Assembly: GCF_001646785.1 (NCBI RefSeq)
Contig: NZ_LRRH01000105.1
Span: 1 to 42,900 of the forward strand
DNA length: 42,900 nucleotides
Direction: 5' to 3'
From: Rhodococcus phenolicus
Lineage (GTDB): Bacteria > Actinomycetota > Actinomycetes > Mycobacteriales > Mycobacteriaceae
The notes under the pieces were generated by a model. That model did no database searches and was not told the DNA's origin. It saw only the letters and a list, made by a program, of their open reading frames with translations. A program made the position numbers and the translations under genes. Positions within the stretch are counted from its first letter, which is position 1, and every line of letters starts with the position of its first letter. Below, piece by piece: positions 33,545 through 42,833 of the stretch.

Positions 33545-34405
33545 GTGACAGGCTCTCGACCGATCATCGTCGGTATAGACGGATCCGCCGCGGCGGACAA
33601 GGCAGTGATCTGGGCGGCCTTGTGCGCGCATCGACGCGATCGGCGGTTGCACATCGTCACTGCCGTCGACATGCCGGGAGTTGTCGATCTGAGCGAATTC
33701 GCCGGAGAAGCAACGGAATTCGTTGCGACGGCCAAGTCCAGGTTGGTGGCGGCAGAGACCCTGGCCGCGCTGGTCGTCGACGATCCCGCGTTCGAGGTGA
33801 CGTCGAGCGCCATCGAGGGCGGCGTCATGGACGTTCTCATCGGCGTCTCGGCGCAGGCCGAGATTCTGGTGATCGGCGCCAGTGAAACCGGCGCTGTCAC
33901 ATTGTCTTTGGCGGCCCACAGCGTCTCGCCGGTGGCAGTGGTGCGGGGCCGTGACATCGACGGTCGTCGGGTCGCCGAGGGCCCGGTCGTTGTCGGCATC
34001 GATGGATCGGACGTCAATCAGACTGCCGTCGAGTCGGCGTTCGTCGAAGCGTCGGCGCGCGATGCCGTATTGATCGCGGTACACGTGTGGTCCGATGTGG
34101 ATCTGACGCAATCGTTCGGCCGCGCGCCCAAGGATTGGCACGCCATTGCCGACGGCGAAGAGGCACTGCTGGCAGAGAGCCTCGCCGGCTGGCAGGAGCG
34201 GTTCCCCGAGGTCGAGGTGCAGCGCATCGTGGCGCAGGACCGACCGGTACGGGTACTCAGTGGCCTGTCCGAAACCGCAGCACTGATAGTGGTGGGCAAC
34301 CGGGGACGCGGCGGATTCGGTGGAATGCTGCTGGGGTCCACGAGTTTCGCTCTCGTCAACACCGCGGACTGCCCGGTGTTGGTAGTGCGAAAAGCACTCA
34401 CATAG
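33545..34405 (+). CDS. Universal stress protein, two USP domains (286 aa)
   Basis: The GTG at 33545 follows GGAGG by 8 bases, so the open frame upstream is left out. Two USP folds in tandem are seen. Each begins with a VVGIDGS strand (IIVGIDGSAAADKAV near residue 7; VVVGIDGSDVNQTAV near 147). The second ends with VGNRGRGGFGGMLLGSTS, the G-x2-G-x9-G-[ST] ATP-binding motif, and the first has a degenerate one (IGASETGAVTLSLAAHS). So only the second domain is likely to bind ATP. Such tandem proteins are common in mycolata and respond to hypoxia or stress. Confidence 0.95.
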   Translation: MTGSRPIIVGIDGSAAADKAVIWAALCAHRRDRRLHIVTAVDMPGVVDLSEFAGEATEFVATAKSRLVAAETLAALVVDDPAFEVTSSAIEGGVMDVLIGVSAQAEILVIGASETGAVTLSLAAHSVSPVAVVRGRDIDGRRVAEGPVVVGIDGSDVNQTAVESAFVEASARDAVLIAVHVWSDVDLTQSFGRAPKDWHAIADGEEALLAESLAGWQERFPEVEVQRIVAQDRPVRVLSGLSETAALIVVGNRGRGGFGGMLLGSTSFALVNTADCPVLVVRKALT

Positions 34406-34724
34406 CGACGGTCAGCAAAAAGCTCACGTCTTCGAGGGCCTCGACGCTGTGGCGGGCGTCGGGGATGACGAGCAGATCGCCGGTCGAGCCCTTCCAGGAT
34501 CGCTCGCCGCTGATCAGCTCGAGCTTTCCGCTCAGCACCAGCACCGTCGACTCGCCGGACAGGTCGTGTTCGGCCAACTTGTTACCGGCGGCCAACGCCA
34601 CGACAGTCTGCCTCAGGTGGCGTCGGTGACCGCCGTACACCGTCTGCGAACTGCGGCCACTCGACGCACCGACGGCGAGCTTGAGTTGTTGGCGGGCAAG
34701 TGCGGTGAGTGACTTCTTGTCCAT
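34398..34724 (-). CDS. Small cupin-domain protein (108 aa)
   Basis: A single cupin beta-barrel is seen: the first motif appears as LAAGNKLAEHDLSGESTVLV (a G-x5-H pattern with one His) and the second as GDLLVIPDARHSVEAL (G-x5-P-x4-H). The metal site may use H53 and H91. The function is unknown; it could bind a small ligand. Its 3' end overlaps that of the stress protein by 8 bases in convergent orientation, so transcription from each strand may interfere. Confidence 0.9.
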   Translation of the reverse strand: MDKKSLTALARQQLKLAVGASSGRSSQTVYGGHRRHLRQTVVALAAGNKLAEHDLSGESTVLVLSGKLELISGERSWKGSTGDLLVIPDARHSVEALEDVSFLLTVAM

Positions 34725-34778
34725 GATCGTCAGTATGACGCACGGTCTGCGGTCGCGACGGGGGAATCCTGAACGCGC

Positions 34779-35288
34779 TCAGGAAGGTTGGGTAGCCTGT
34801 CCGTACTCGACGTAGCGAAATCTAGTGTCGTTCACTCGGCTGTTCTGCCACTCGCCGGCCTTCGCGGTCCAGCCGTCCGGAATCTCGGGGGCGACGGTAT
34901 CGCCGGAGATGTCGAGATCGACCTCGGTGACTTCGAGGTGCGTCGCGATACTCACTGCACTGCGATAGATTTCGCCGCCACCGATGATCCAAACCGGGCT
35001 TCCGCTCGCCAGGGCCACAGCGTCGGCGACACTCGGTGCGCTTTCGGCACCGTCGGCGGTCCACGACGCGTTACGGGTGACCACGATGTTGCGACGGCCC
35101 GGCAGCGGGCGGAACTTCGCCGGCAACGAATCCCAGGTCCTGCGCCCCATGATCACCGGGTGCTCGGCCGTCGTGGCTTTGAAGTGCGCCATGTCCTCGG
35201 GAATGCGCCAGGGGATGCCACCCCCGTCGCCGATGACCCCGGCCCGGCTCTGAGCCCAGATCAGACCGACGAATTGCGGGGCAGTCAC
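34779..35288 (-). CDS. dfrA: Dihydrofolate reductase
   Basis: The protein (169 aa) reads [20 protein letters not shown] at the N terminus, with W27 and E31 (IPWRIPEDM) at the folate site, then [10 protein letters not shown] (NADPH binding) and WIIGGGEIY (the GGxxIY loop). These are hallmark DHFR motifs. It reduces dihydrofolate to tetrahydrofolate with NADPH. The GTG start overlaps the stop of thyA (GTGTGA), so the two are translated together, which fits: thymidylate synthase makes the dihydrofolate that DHFR recycles. The frame is open far upstream through thyA, but this is a shadow, not a fusion. Confidence 0.97.
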   Translation of the reverse strand: MTAPQFVGLIWAQSRAGVIGDGGGIPWRIPEDMAHFKATTAEHPVIMGRRTWDSLPAKFRPLPGRRNIVVTRNASWTADGAESAPSVADAVALASGSPVWIIGGGEIYRSAVSIATHLEVTEVDLDISGDTVAPEIPDGWTAKAGEWQNSRVNDTRFRYVEYGQATQPS

Positions 35289-36094
35289 ACTGCGACCGGA
35301 GCCTTGATGGCCGGATGGTGCTGATAGTCCACCATCTCGATGTCCTCGAAGGTGTAGTCGAAGATCGAATCTCGTTGTGCCAGTTTCAGAGTGGGGTACG
35401 GATACGCCTCGCGGGAGAGCTGCTCGGTAACCTGTTCGCGGTGGTTGTCGTAGATGTGGCAGTCGCCGCCGGTCCACACGAATTCGCCCACTTCCAGACC
35501 CGTCTGGGCCGCCACCATGTGCGTGAGCAGCGCGTAGCTGGCGATGTTGAACGGCACACCGAGGAACATGTCTGCGCTGCGTTGGTACAGCTGGCAGGAC
35601 AGTTTGCCGTCGGCCACGTAGAACTGGAAGAACGCGTGGCAGGGCGGAAGCGCCATCCGCGGGATCTCGCCGACGTTCCAGGCCGAGACGATCATGCGCC
35701 GCGAATCCGGATCGGTCTTCAAGGTCTCGATGACCTGGCTGATCTGGTCGATGTGCTCGCCGGACGGGGTGGGCCACGACCGCCACTGCACTCCGTAGAC
35801 GGGGCCGAGCTCGCCGTCCGGAGCTGCCCACTCGTCCCAGATGCTCACGCCGTGCTCCTGCAGCCAGGTGGCGTTGGAGTCGCCGCGCAGGAACCACAGC
35901 AATTCGTACACGATCGACTTCAGATGGACCTTCTTGGTGGTGATCAACGGGAAGCCCGCTGCCAGATCGAAGCGCATCTGATGCCCGAACACGCTGGTGG
36001 TGCCGGTCCCGGTGCGGTCGGACTTCGCCGTCCCGGTATCGATGATGCGGCGCAGCAGATCTTCGTACGGAGTCGGAACCATCACGACGGTCAT
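35285..36094 (-). CDS. thyA: Thymidylate synthase
   Basis: The protein (269 aa) begins [20 protein letters not shown] and has the classic features: [27 protein letters not shown], the catalytic Cys in [40 protein letters not shown] and the C-terminal IKAPVAV. It makes dTMP from dUMP using methylene-tetrahydrofolate. It is first in a thyA-dfrA operon and divergent from the DNA glycosylase. The ATG at 36094 sits 6 bases after a TATGCA that may be part of a leaderless promoter. A second ATG at 36082 is an alternative. Confidence 0.98.
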   Translation of the reverse strand: MTVVMVPTPYEDLLRRIIDTGTAKSDRTGTGTTSVFGHQMRFDLAAGFPLITTKKVHLKSIVYELLWFLRGDSNATWLQEHGVSIWDEWAAPDGELGPVYGVQWRSWPTPSGEHIDQISQVIETLKTDPDSRRMIVSAWNVGEIPRMALPPCHAFFQFYVADGKLSCQLYQRSADMFLGVPFNIASYALLTHMVAAQTGLEVGEFVWTGGDCHIYDNHREQVTEQLSREAYPYPTLKLAQRDSIFDYTFEDIEMVDYQHHPAIKAPVAV

Positions 36095-36102
36095 CGTAGC
36101 TG

Positions 36103-36108
36103 CATACT
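36103..36108 (+). promoter_or_regulatory. Probable leaderless -10 of the glycosylase gene
   Basis: CATACT ends 6 bases before the ATG at 36115, with no ribosome site. It overlaps the promoter region expected for the divergent thyA gene, whose start is 20 bases away. Confidence 0.45.
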
Positions 36109-36114
36109 GGTTTC

Positions 36115-36981
36115 ATGCCGGAATTGCCCGAGGTCGAAGCCCTTGCCGGCTTCCTGCGCGAACATGCCGTCGGTGCCGTCATCGGCCGCATCGACATCGC
36201 CGCGCTGAGTGTTCTCAAGACGTTCGATCCGCCGATCACCGAACTGCAGGGCCAGGACGTCACCGATGCCGCGCGGTTCGGTAAACACCTGGCACTGCGG
36301 GCCGGCGACCTGTGGTTGATCACGCATCTCTCGCGCGGCGGTTGGCTGCGGTGGGTGGACAATCCCAGCGCCGCGCCGCCCAAGCCCGGCAAAGGTCCGT
36401 TGGCACTGCGGATCCACTTCTTCACTCCCGAAGGCGCGACGCCCGCCATCGACCTCACCGAAGCCGGTACCAAGAAGCGATTGGCGGTCTGGGTGGTCCG
36501 TGACCCTGCGCAGGTGGCGAGCGTCGCTCGCCTCGGACCCGATGCGCTGACGGTCACCGAGCTCGAGTTCGCCGAAATACTCGCCGGCACCACCGCGCGA
36601 CTGAAGACCTCGTTGGTGGACCAATCTCTGTTGGCCGGTATCGGCAACGCGTACTCGGACGAGATATTGCACGTCGCGAAGCTCTCGCCGTTCGCGTCGT
36701 CGAGCAAGCTCGATCCCGAATCCGTCGCGACGCTCTACGCGTCGATGCGCTCGGTGCTGTCCGACGCGGTGGCCCGCTCGGCCGGGCAGGACGCGGCGCG
36801 GCTGAAGGGGGAGAAGCGATCTGGTATGCGGGTGCACGCCAGAACTGGGCTGCCGTGCCCGGTGTGCGGAGATCCGGTACGCGAAGTCGCGTACGTCGAT
36901 CGATCGTTTCAGTACTGCGCCACGTGCCAGACGGCCGGCAAAATTCTTGCCGACCGTCGAATGTCACGTCTGCTCAAGTGA
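36115..36981 (+). CDS. Fpg/Nei-family DNA glycosylase (288 aa)
   Basis: The protein starts PELPEVEALAGFLREHA, with the catalytic Pro2 and Glu3 and the conserved Lys57 (RFGKHLAL). A helix-two-turn-helix (LVDQSLLAGIGNAYSDEILH) is followed by a zinc finger CPVC...YCATCQ near the end. It removes oxidised bases from DNA and nicks the strand. Which of Fpg or Nei it is cannot be decided. It shares the divergent region with thyA. Its 3' end overlaps the carboxylesterase gene by 8 bases. Confidence 0.95.
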   Translation: MPELPEVEALAGFLREHAVGAVIGRIDIAALSVLKTFDPPITELQGQDVTDAARFGKHLALRAGDLWLITHLSRGGWLRWVDNPSAAPPKPGKGPLALRIHFFTPEGATPAIDLTEAGTKKRLAVWVVRDPAQVASVARLGPDALTVTELEFAEILAGTTARLKTSLVDQSLLAGIGNAYSDEILHVAKLSPFASSSKLDPESVATLYASMRSVLSDAVARSAGQDAARLKGEKRSGMRVHARTGLPCPVCGDPVREVAYVDRSFQYCATCQTAGKILADRRMSRLLK

Positions 36982-38515
36982 AGGGTTCGAGTTTCTGGCT
37001 GGCGTAGCCGCGGTAGCCTTCCCACGCCTTGCGGCGGTCGCTCCGCGGATCCTTCTGCACCCGAGTGCGGGTGTCGAAGATCAGTGTCTTTCGGTCGCCT
37101 TCGTCGTACGCCGGCCACGACTCCAACGGCTTTCCGTTGGTGGCGAACGCAATCCAGTGCGATTGCACCTGCTCGGTGACCTCGGAGAACGCCTTGCGTC
37201 CGCCGGCCAGGGTGAGCGCCTTACCGAACAAGGTCTCACTGATCCCGAACACGGCGAACAATTCGAAGCCGTGGGTGGCGTCCAATCCGAGCAGCTTCAT
37301 CGATCGCGGCGCGAAGTCGAATCGGTAGAAGTACGTCGGTGCGTGACGCGAATGTCCCTCGGCCACTTCCAGTGACGGCTTCCAGAAGGTGAAGTCGCCG
37401 CCGAAGTCGATGGCGGCACGCTCGTTCGGGTAGCCCCGGTAGCCCGAAGTGACCACCGCTTCGGCGTCGGGATCGGTGAGTGAGAACAGCTTGGTGATGC
37501 GCTCTGGATTGGTGGGCAACACGGGGAAATTCCGAAACAGCGTTCCCTCACGGGCATTGGTACCGATGATCAGCGGCACGCGGTGCGCGGTTCCGTTCGC
37601 ATACGCCTCGACCGGGCTGATCGGTAGGAAGTCGCCGTCGATCACCGGGCCGAACGGGAGCAGGCCCGGAGTGCGGTGCCACGTGGTGAGACCCAGCTTG
37701 GTCCCCGCGCGTCCGAGCCGTAGTACCTCGGCGTTCTCGAGGGTCTCGGCAGCGTTCTCGACGGTGCCGCCGAGGTAGCCGACGTATTCCCGCGCCCATT
37801 GATCGGCGCGCTCCTTGGTGGCGGTCATGCCGGGAGCGGAACTCTCGGAAATGGCCTGAGCGAAAAGGCCTTTGGCCGAGGGAACCGTCATCAGGGTGGT
37901 GACGGCGTTGCCGCCGGCAGACTCACCGAAAACGGTGACGTTGCTCGGATCGCCGCCGAACTCGGCGATGTTGCGTTGCACCCATTCCAGAGCGGCTACC
38001 TGATCTCGCAAGCCGAGGTTGGAGTCGAACGGCCGCTCGGGAGTGGAGAACTGGGACATGTCGAGGTAGCCGAGAGCGCCGAGTCGGTAGTTGACCGAGA
38101 CGTAGATGATGCCGTCGCCGTCCTTCAGCGAGCGGCGCACCAGGGAGCCGCCGCCGTACAGGGGAGTAGCGGACGTGCCGAGGGTGTACGCGCCGCCATG
38201 GATGAACACCATGACCGGACGCGGGTTCGCGCTCGGTGCGCTGGGGGCGAGCACATTGAGCGTCAGGCAGTCCTCGCTGGACGGCTGGTACTTGCCGATC
38301 GCGAGCATCGTGCCTCGCTTGTGCTGAACGGAGGCATTGCCCCACTCGGTGGCGTCGCGCACGCCGTCCCACGGTTCGGTGGGTTGCGGCGCCCGGAAAC
38401 GCAGTGGGCCGACGGGTGGGGCGGCGTAGGGAATGCCTCGCCAGGTGGTGAGGTCACCGACGGGCTTTCCCTCGATGATGCCGTCGGAGGTGGTCACGCG
38501 TGTCGTCACAACCAT
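36974..38515 (-). CDS. Type-B carboxylesterase (513 aa)
   Basis: The alpha/beta-hydrolase landmarks are FRAP (residues 40-43), SEDCLTLNVLAP, the oxyanion loop VFIHGGAY (104-110), and the nucleophile in FGESAGG (Ser199). HGFELFAVFG near the C-terminal third supplies the His, and a Glu/Asp lies between. No signal peptide is seen, so it is cytoplasmic. It hydrolyses esters of unknown identity. The ATG at 38515 is used. The upstream frame overlaps the next gene and is not conserved in plan. Confidence 0.95.
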   Translation of the reverse strand: MVVTTRVTTSDGIIEGKPVGDLTTWRGIPYAAPPVGPLRFRAPQPTEPWDGVRDATEWGNASVQHKRGTMLAIGKYQPSSEDCLTLNVLAPSAPSANPRPVMVFIHGGAYTLGTSATPLYGGGSLVRRSLKDGDGIIYVSVNYRLGALGYLDMSQFSTPERPFDSNLGLRDQVAALEWVQRNIAEFGGDPSNVTVFGESAGGNAVTTLMTVPSAKGLFAQAISESSAPGMTATKERADQWAREYVGYLGGTVENAAETLENAEVLRLGRAGTKLGLTTWHRTPGLLPFGPVIDGDFLPISPVEAYANGTAHRVPLIIGTNAREGTLFRNFPVLPTNPERITKLFSLTDPDAEAVVTSGYRGYPNERAAIDFGGDFTFWKPSLEVAEGHSRHAPTYFYRFDFAPRSMKLLGLDATHGFELFAVFGISETLFGKALTLAGGRKAFSEVTEQVQSHWIAFATNGKPLESWPAYDEGDRKTLIFDTRTRVQKDPRSDRRKAWEGYRGYASQKLEPFT

Positions 38516-38547
38516 GTCGCGAGTGTACAAGCACGCCGGTGAAGCCG

Positions 38548-40098
38548 TCAAGCAGTTGGGCCGCTATATGTGACCGGGCGGGCCCTGACCCGATCTGCAG
38601 CGCCGTCGAGAACGCCACCGAGCGGGTCGACGGCGCTGCCGTTTCGAATGAGGTCTTCGGACGGCCGGTAGATCTGCCGAATGATCAACGCGCACAACCC
38701 GATCACCGCGATATCGCGCACCACGACGGCTGCGGTGAACCATTGCTCGGGCACGCCCTTGTTCTCCACGCCCAAGTAGTAGTACATCCGCGGGAACCAG
38801 ACGAACGCGTCGATCGTCATCCACGCCAACAGTATTCGGCGATGCGGTAACGCAAGCACGGCCAGTGGAACCAGCCACAGCGAATACTGCGGGCTCCATA
38901 CCTTGTTGGTGAGCAGGAAGCCGGCGACCACCAGGAATATCAACTGCGCGAGCCGCGGCCGCACGGGGGCCGTCGTGCCGATGTAGGCGATCACCGCACA
39001 CACGATGGCGAACAACACCAGCGTCACGGCATTGAGGATCAGGGGCTTGGCGCCTGCATAGAGCGGACCGTCGAAACCGGGCCAGCCGGTGAACGAGGTG
39101 ACCACGTTGTACAGGGAATCGGGGTCGGCTCCGCGCTCGGAGTTGAGCCGGAAGAACTCGTACCACCCCGACGGATACAGCAGCGCCAGAGGAAGATTCA
39201 CGGCCAGCCAGGCTCCGATGGCAGCGCTCGCGGTGAGGCCCCACTCCCGCATCCGGCCGGTCCGCCAGCACAACACCAGAAGCGGACCGAGGAACAGCAG
39301 GGGATAGAGCTTAGTGGCACCGCCGAGTCCGATCAGCACACCGGCGAGAACCGGCCTCTTCTTGGCCCATGCCAACAGACCGGTGAGCGCGAAAGCCGCG
39401 GCCAGAGCGTCGAAATTGGTGAAGCCGTGGACGATCACCAGCGGCGACGCGGCGACCAGGGCCGCGTCCCAGATCCGCCGTCCCGCAGCTATTGCCGTGG
39501 CCCACACGGTGACGAGCCAGGCGACGGCGAGACCCAGGGCAACCACGTTGAAATACACGACGACGGGCAGGGCCTGGGGAAGGAAACTCAGCGAGTTCCA
39601 CATCTTCCCGACGACCATCGAGCCGTACTGGTACAGCCCCGCGAGCACCGGGTACTCCATGTATCGAACCTGGGTCGAGCCGTCGGCCTTGGTTTCTTCC
39701 CAGGACTTCTTGTACGGGAACGCGCCTTGGTCGAGTCGCTCGGCACCGTACAGCGGCACGGTGTCCGAATAGCACATGGCCACGTACTGCCGGCTGCCAC
39801 TCCAATCCAGTCCCAGTTCACCGTTGGGACCGACCGGAGCCTGCTGAATGCACGCCGCCTTCGCGAACCAACCGAAGCACAGGAAGATCACCGCCAACAG
39901 CAGGATCACCCGCAGTGCGGTGAACCACCGTTGCCGTCCGATCACCGCGTGACGTCCGACCGGACCGCCGATGACCGAGGACAATTCCCCGGCCATCGGA
40001 TCGGTCCGACTGGGTAGATCTCGGTCATTCTCGCTCGCCGCGTCGAGGCGACCGGGGCTCGCCAATGCTCGACCCTTGCGGTCGGGTTCGGTCGTCAC
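38548..40098 (-). CDS. GT87-like membrane mannosyltransferase, Rv0051-type (516 aa)
   Basis: About ten hydrophobic helices surround an outward loop (GLDWSGSRQYVAMCYSDTVP, then the acidic YMEYPVLAGLYQY), as in DUF2029/GT87 polyprenyl-phosphate-mannose-dependent transferases. It acts at the membrane and may add mannose to a lipid or cell-wall glycan. The GTG start is 11 bases after the ponA1 stop, so they are cotranscribed. The same order occurs in Mycobacterium tuberculosis as Rv0050 (ponA1) and Rv0051, from established knowledge. The exact substrate is unknown. Confidence 0.9.
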   Translation of the reverse strand: MTTEPDRKGRALASPGRLDAASENDRDLPSRTDPMAGELSSVIGGPVGRHAVIGRQRWFTALRVILLLAVIFLCFGWFAKAACIQQAPVGPNGELGLDWSGSRQYVAMCYSDTVPLYGAERLDQGAFPYKKSWEETKADGSTQVRYMEYPVLAGLYQYGSMVVGKMWNSLSFLPQALPVVVYFNVVALGLAVAWLVTVWATAIAAGRRIWDAALVAASPLVIVHGFTNFDALAAAFALTGLLAWAKKRPVLAGVLIGLGGATKLYPLLFLGPLLVLCWRTGRMREWGLTASAAIGAWLAVNLPLALLYPSGWYEFFRLNSERGADPDSLYNVVTSFTGWPGFDGPLYAGAKPLILNAVTLVLFAIVCAVIAYIGTTAPVRPRLAQLIFLVVAGFLLTNKVWSPQYSLWLVPLAVLALPHRRILLAWMTIDAFVWFPRMYYYLGVENKGVPEQWFTAAVVVRDIAVIGLCALIIRQIYRPSEDLIRNGSAVDPLGGVLDGAADRVRARPVTYSGPTA

Positions 40099-40109
40099 CG
40101 GTGGAGTCG

Positions 40110-42833
40110 CTACTGCCCGGGAGTAGCCGGTTCGGGCGCGGCCGGTGCCGGCTGAGCCGGTGCCAACCCGGGAAGCGGAATCGTCACTCCGGGCAGAATT
40201 TCAACCTGCCGTGGCGTGATGACGACGGGCGGGGAGATCTCCGTCGGAATCGGCAGGGTCACCTGCGGCGGAGCAGTCGTCGGTGCGACCGTGGCCGTCG
40301 GTGCGGGCGCGGAGTACTGCGGCACTCCGGCCTGACCGGCAATGGCTTCGGGCGTCGGGAAGGTCTCGTTCGAGGTGCCCTCCAACGTGCCGTCCATCGT
40401 GTCTTTCCAGATGTCCGACGGTATGCCCGATCCGTAGATCGGTCCGCCGTAGCTGTTCTCGAGCGGCAGACCCTGCTCGGTGCCGACCCACACGGCCGTC
40501 GACAACGATGGCGTGTAGCCGACCATCCAGGCATCCTTGTTCTGCCCGGTGTCGCCCAGCTGAGCGGTACCGGTCTTCGCTGCCGACTGACGACCACCGG
40601 CGAGGTTGTGACCGTTCGAGTACCCGGCGATCGGTCGCATCGCCGAGGTCACGTTGTCCGCGACCGCGGCCGAGACGACCTGCTGGCCGGCTTCGGGAGC
40701 GCGGTCGAGAAGCACGGTGCCGTCGGCGGTGACGACCTTCTGCACGAAGTGCGGGGTGTGATATACGCCGGACGCAGCCAATGTCGCGTAGGCGGAGGCC
40801 ATGTCGAGGACGCGAGACTGGTACTGGCCGAGCACAACTCCGTAGTTGGGACCCGCGTTGTCGGGCTCGGTCAGGGTGGGGCCGACGCCGTCGATCTCCT
40901 GCGGGATGCCGAGCTTGTGCGCCATGTCTGCGATGGCCTGCGGGCCGTTGTCCATCCCGAGCATCATGCGATAGAAGCTGGTGTTCAGTGAACGTTTCAG
41001 CGCCTCGGCGATGGTGCACGTTCCGCAGGAGGCACCCTCGACGTTGCTGATCTCGATGCCGTTGACGTCCAGCGGAGAGCTGTCGTACATCTTCGAGAGC
41101 GGGATGCCCTGATCCAACGCGGCGGCCAGACCGAACACCTTGAACGACGATCCCGTCTGCAGGCCCGACTGCGCGAAGTCGAATCCGCGCCCGTCCGCGC
41201 CGCCGTAGTACGACCGGACCGCACCACTGCGCGGATCGACCGATACCGATGCCGTTCGCAGTTCCGACGGCTCGCCTTCGAGGTTGCTGTTCACGGCCTC
41301 GATCGCAGCAGCCTGCGCCTTCGGATCGATTGTCGTCGTGATCTGCAGACCTTCGGTGTTGAGGTCCTGCTCGCTGACTCCGGCAGCAGACAACTCGCGC
41401 AGTACCTGGGCCTTGATCAGGCCGTTGGGACCAGCGTCGTCCGCGTCACCGGTGTCCACCTGGGAGGTCGGAACCACCGCGGGGAACATCATCGCGGCTC
41501 GCTGGGTGGAGTCGAGCTGGCCCTGCGAGACCATGCCGTCGAGGACGTAATCCCACCGAGCTTGCGCTCCCGTCGGGTTGACCTCGGGATCGAGGTTGGA
41601 GGGCTGCTGGATGACTGCCGCCAGCACAGCACCTTCCTCGACCGACAGTTGATCGACGGACTTACCGAAATACGCCGTGGACGCGGCTGCGATGCCGTAC
41701 GCGCCACGACCGAAGTAGATGGTGTTCAGATAGGCCGCGAGAATGTCGTCCTTGGACCACTGCCGCGCCATCTTGGAGGAGATGACCAGCTCACGCATCT
41801 TGCGAGTCAGCGTCCGGTCGTTACCGACCAGCGCGTTCTTCACGTACTGCTGGGTGATCGTGGAGCCGCCACCTGCGCTGTCGCGTCCGAGCACGTTGTC
41901 GCGCAGAGCCCGGCCGAATCCGGTGACCGAGAATCCGGGGTTGGAGTAGAAGTCGCGGTCCTCGGCCGAAAGGACGGCATTGCGTACGTGCTCCGGGATC
42001 TGGTCGATCGTCACGTCGGTCCGGTTGCCCTCGGGGGGCACCACCTTGCCGAGCACGCTCGCACCGTCGGACGCAAAAATCGTCGCGACCTGGTTGGTTC
42101 TGAGGTCACCGGGTCGAGGAACGTCCACCAGCGTGTACGCCACCATGAACGCCAGAATCGGCACGATCAGGCCCAAGGCGATCAACGCGTACATCGTGCG
42201 CCGAACAACCCGCCACTTGGACTTCTTCTTCGTTTTCGCGGCGGAACCTCTTTCGGGCGGCTCGGGCGGCTCGTTGCCCGAGGAGCTAGCTGATGGATCG
42301 TTCGGTTCGTACGGGGGTGGGACGGATCCCGATCGGGTGATCCCGGCCGCAGCGGCTCCCGGCCCTACCGCGGAGCGCGCAGCGGGCGTGACCGGCGGCT
42401 CCCCATAGCGGCGTTCACCGGGGGGCCGACCCTGCGGCGGCATCGGACGCTGACCGGGCGCAGACCCTGGGCGCTGCCCGGGAGGCGGCATGGGTGGCCT
42501 GCCCTGGGGTGGCATCGGACGCTGCCCCGGAGGAGGTCCGGGTCGCTGCCCGGGTGGCGGCATCGGAGGCCGACCTTGCGGTGGCATCGGACGCTGCCCC
42601 GGAGGAGGTCCGGGTCGCTGACCGGGTGGCGGCATCGGAGGCCGACCCTGCGGCGGCATCGGACGCTGACCGGGCGCAGACATCGGACGCTGCCCGGGCG
42701 GAGGCACGGGACGACGTCCGGGCGGATCGGAATGCCTGCTGCCGCGCGGCGGCCCTGGCACGTCGGGACGCCGTCCGGAGTCGCTACGGCCAGGTTCGTT
42801 GGTACCCGGGTTGTTGTCGTAGGGGGAACTCAC
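40110..42833 (-). CDS. ponA1: Class A penicillin-binding protein (907 aa)
   Basis: After a Pro/Gln/Arg-rich cytoplasmic region (1-200) with three 24-aa repeats, there is one helix (about 213-235). A GT51 transglycosylase domain follows (VLSAEDRDFYSNPGFSVTGF, catalytic Glu about 291; GGGSTITQQYVKN; RKMRELVIS). Then comes a transpeptidase with S562-S-F-K565 (GSSFK), SLN (615-617) and KTGT (753-756). A Pro-rich tail ends the protein. It polymerises and crosslinks peptidoglycan. The GTG at 42833 follows GGAG by 8 bases. It forms an operon with the GT87-like gene. Confidence 0.97.
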   Translation of the reverse strand: MSSPYDNNPGTNEPGRSDSGRRPDVPGPPRGSRHSDPPGRRPVPPPGQRPMSAPGQRPMPPQGRPPMPPPGQRPGPPPGQRPMPPQGRPPMPPPGQRPGPPPGQRPMPPQGRPPMPPPGQRPGSAPGQRPMPPQGRPPGERRYGEPPVTPAARSAVGPGAAAAGITRSGSVPPPYEPNDPSASSSGNEPPEPPERGSAAKTKKKSKWRVVRRTMYALIALGLIVPILAFMVAYTLVDVPRPGDLRTNQVATIFASDGASVLGKVVPPEGNRTDVTIDQIPEHVRNAVLSAEDRDFYSNPGFSVTGFGRALRDNVLGRDSAGGGSTITQQYVKNALVGNDRTLTRKMRELVISSKMARQWSKDDILAAYLNTIYFGRGAYGIAAASTAYFGKSVDQLSVEEGAVLAAVIQQPSNLDPEVNPTGAQARWDYVLDGMVSQGQLDSTQRAAMMFPAVVPTSQVDTGDADDAGPNGLIKAQVLRELSAAGVSEQDLNTEGLQITTTIDPKAQAAAIEAVNSNLEGEPSELRTASVSVDPRSGAVRSYYGGADGRGFDFAQSGLQTGSSFKVFGLAAALDQGIPLSKMYDSSPLDVNGIEISNVEGASCGTCTIAEALKRSLNTSFYRMMLGMDNGPQAIADMAHKLGIPQEIDGVGPTLTEPDNAGPNYGVVLGQYQSRVLDMASAYATLAASGVYHTPHFVQKVVTADGTVLLDRAPEAGQQVVSAAVADNVTSAMRPIAGYSNGHNLAGGRQSAAKTGTAQLGDTGQNKDAWMVGYTPSLSTAVWVGTEQGLPLENSYGGPIYGSGIPSDIWKDTMDGTLEGTSNETFPTPEAIAGQAGVPQYSAPAPTATVAPTTAPPQVTLPIPTEISPPVVITPRQVEILPGVTIPLPGLAPAQPAPAAPEPATPGQ
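42420..42671 (-). repeat. In-gene 72-bp tandem repeats in ponA1
   Basis: Three near-perfect copies of a 24-codon unit (GQRPMPPQGRPPMPPPGQRP then G-P/S-P/A-P) and a partial fourth code for part of the cytoplasmic Pro-rich region. Copy number could vary between strains by slippage. Confidence 0.9.

Noticed and set aside
35315-36208. 297-codon plus-strand frame opposite thyA
   Set aside because: Thymidylate synthase is certain on the other strand, and this translation is a Val/Gly/His-rich shadow.
34779-36707. 642-codon frame running through thyA and the glycosylase gene into dfrA
   Set aside because: Only the part from 35288 is DHFR. The rest is a shadow of thyA and of the opposite-strand glycosylase, so this is not a fusion.
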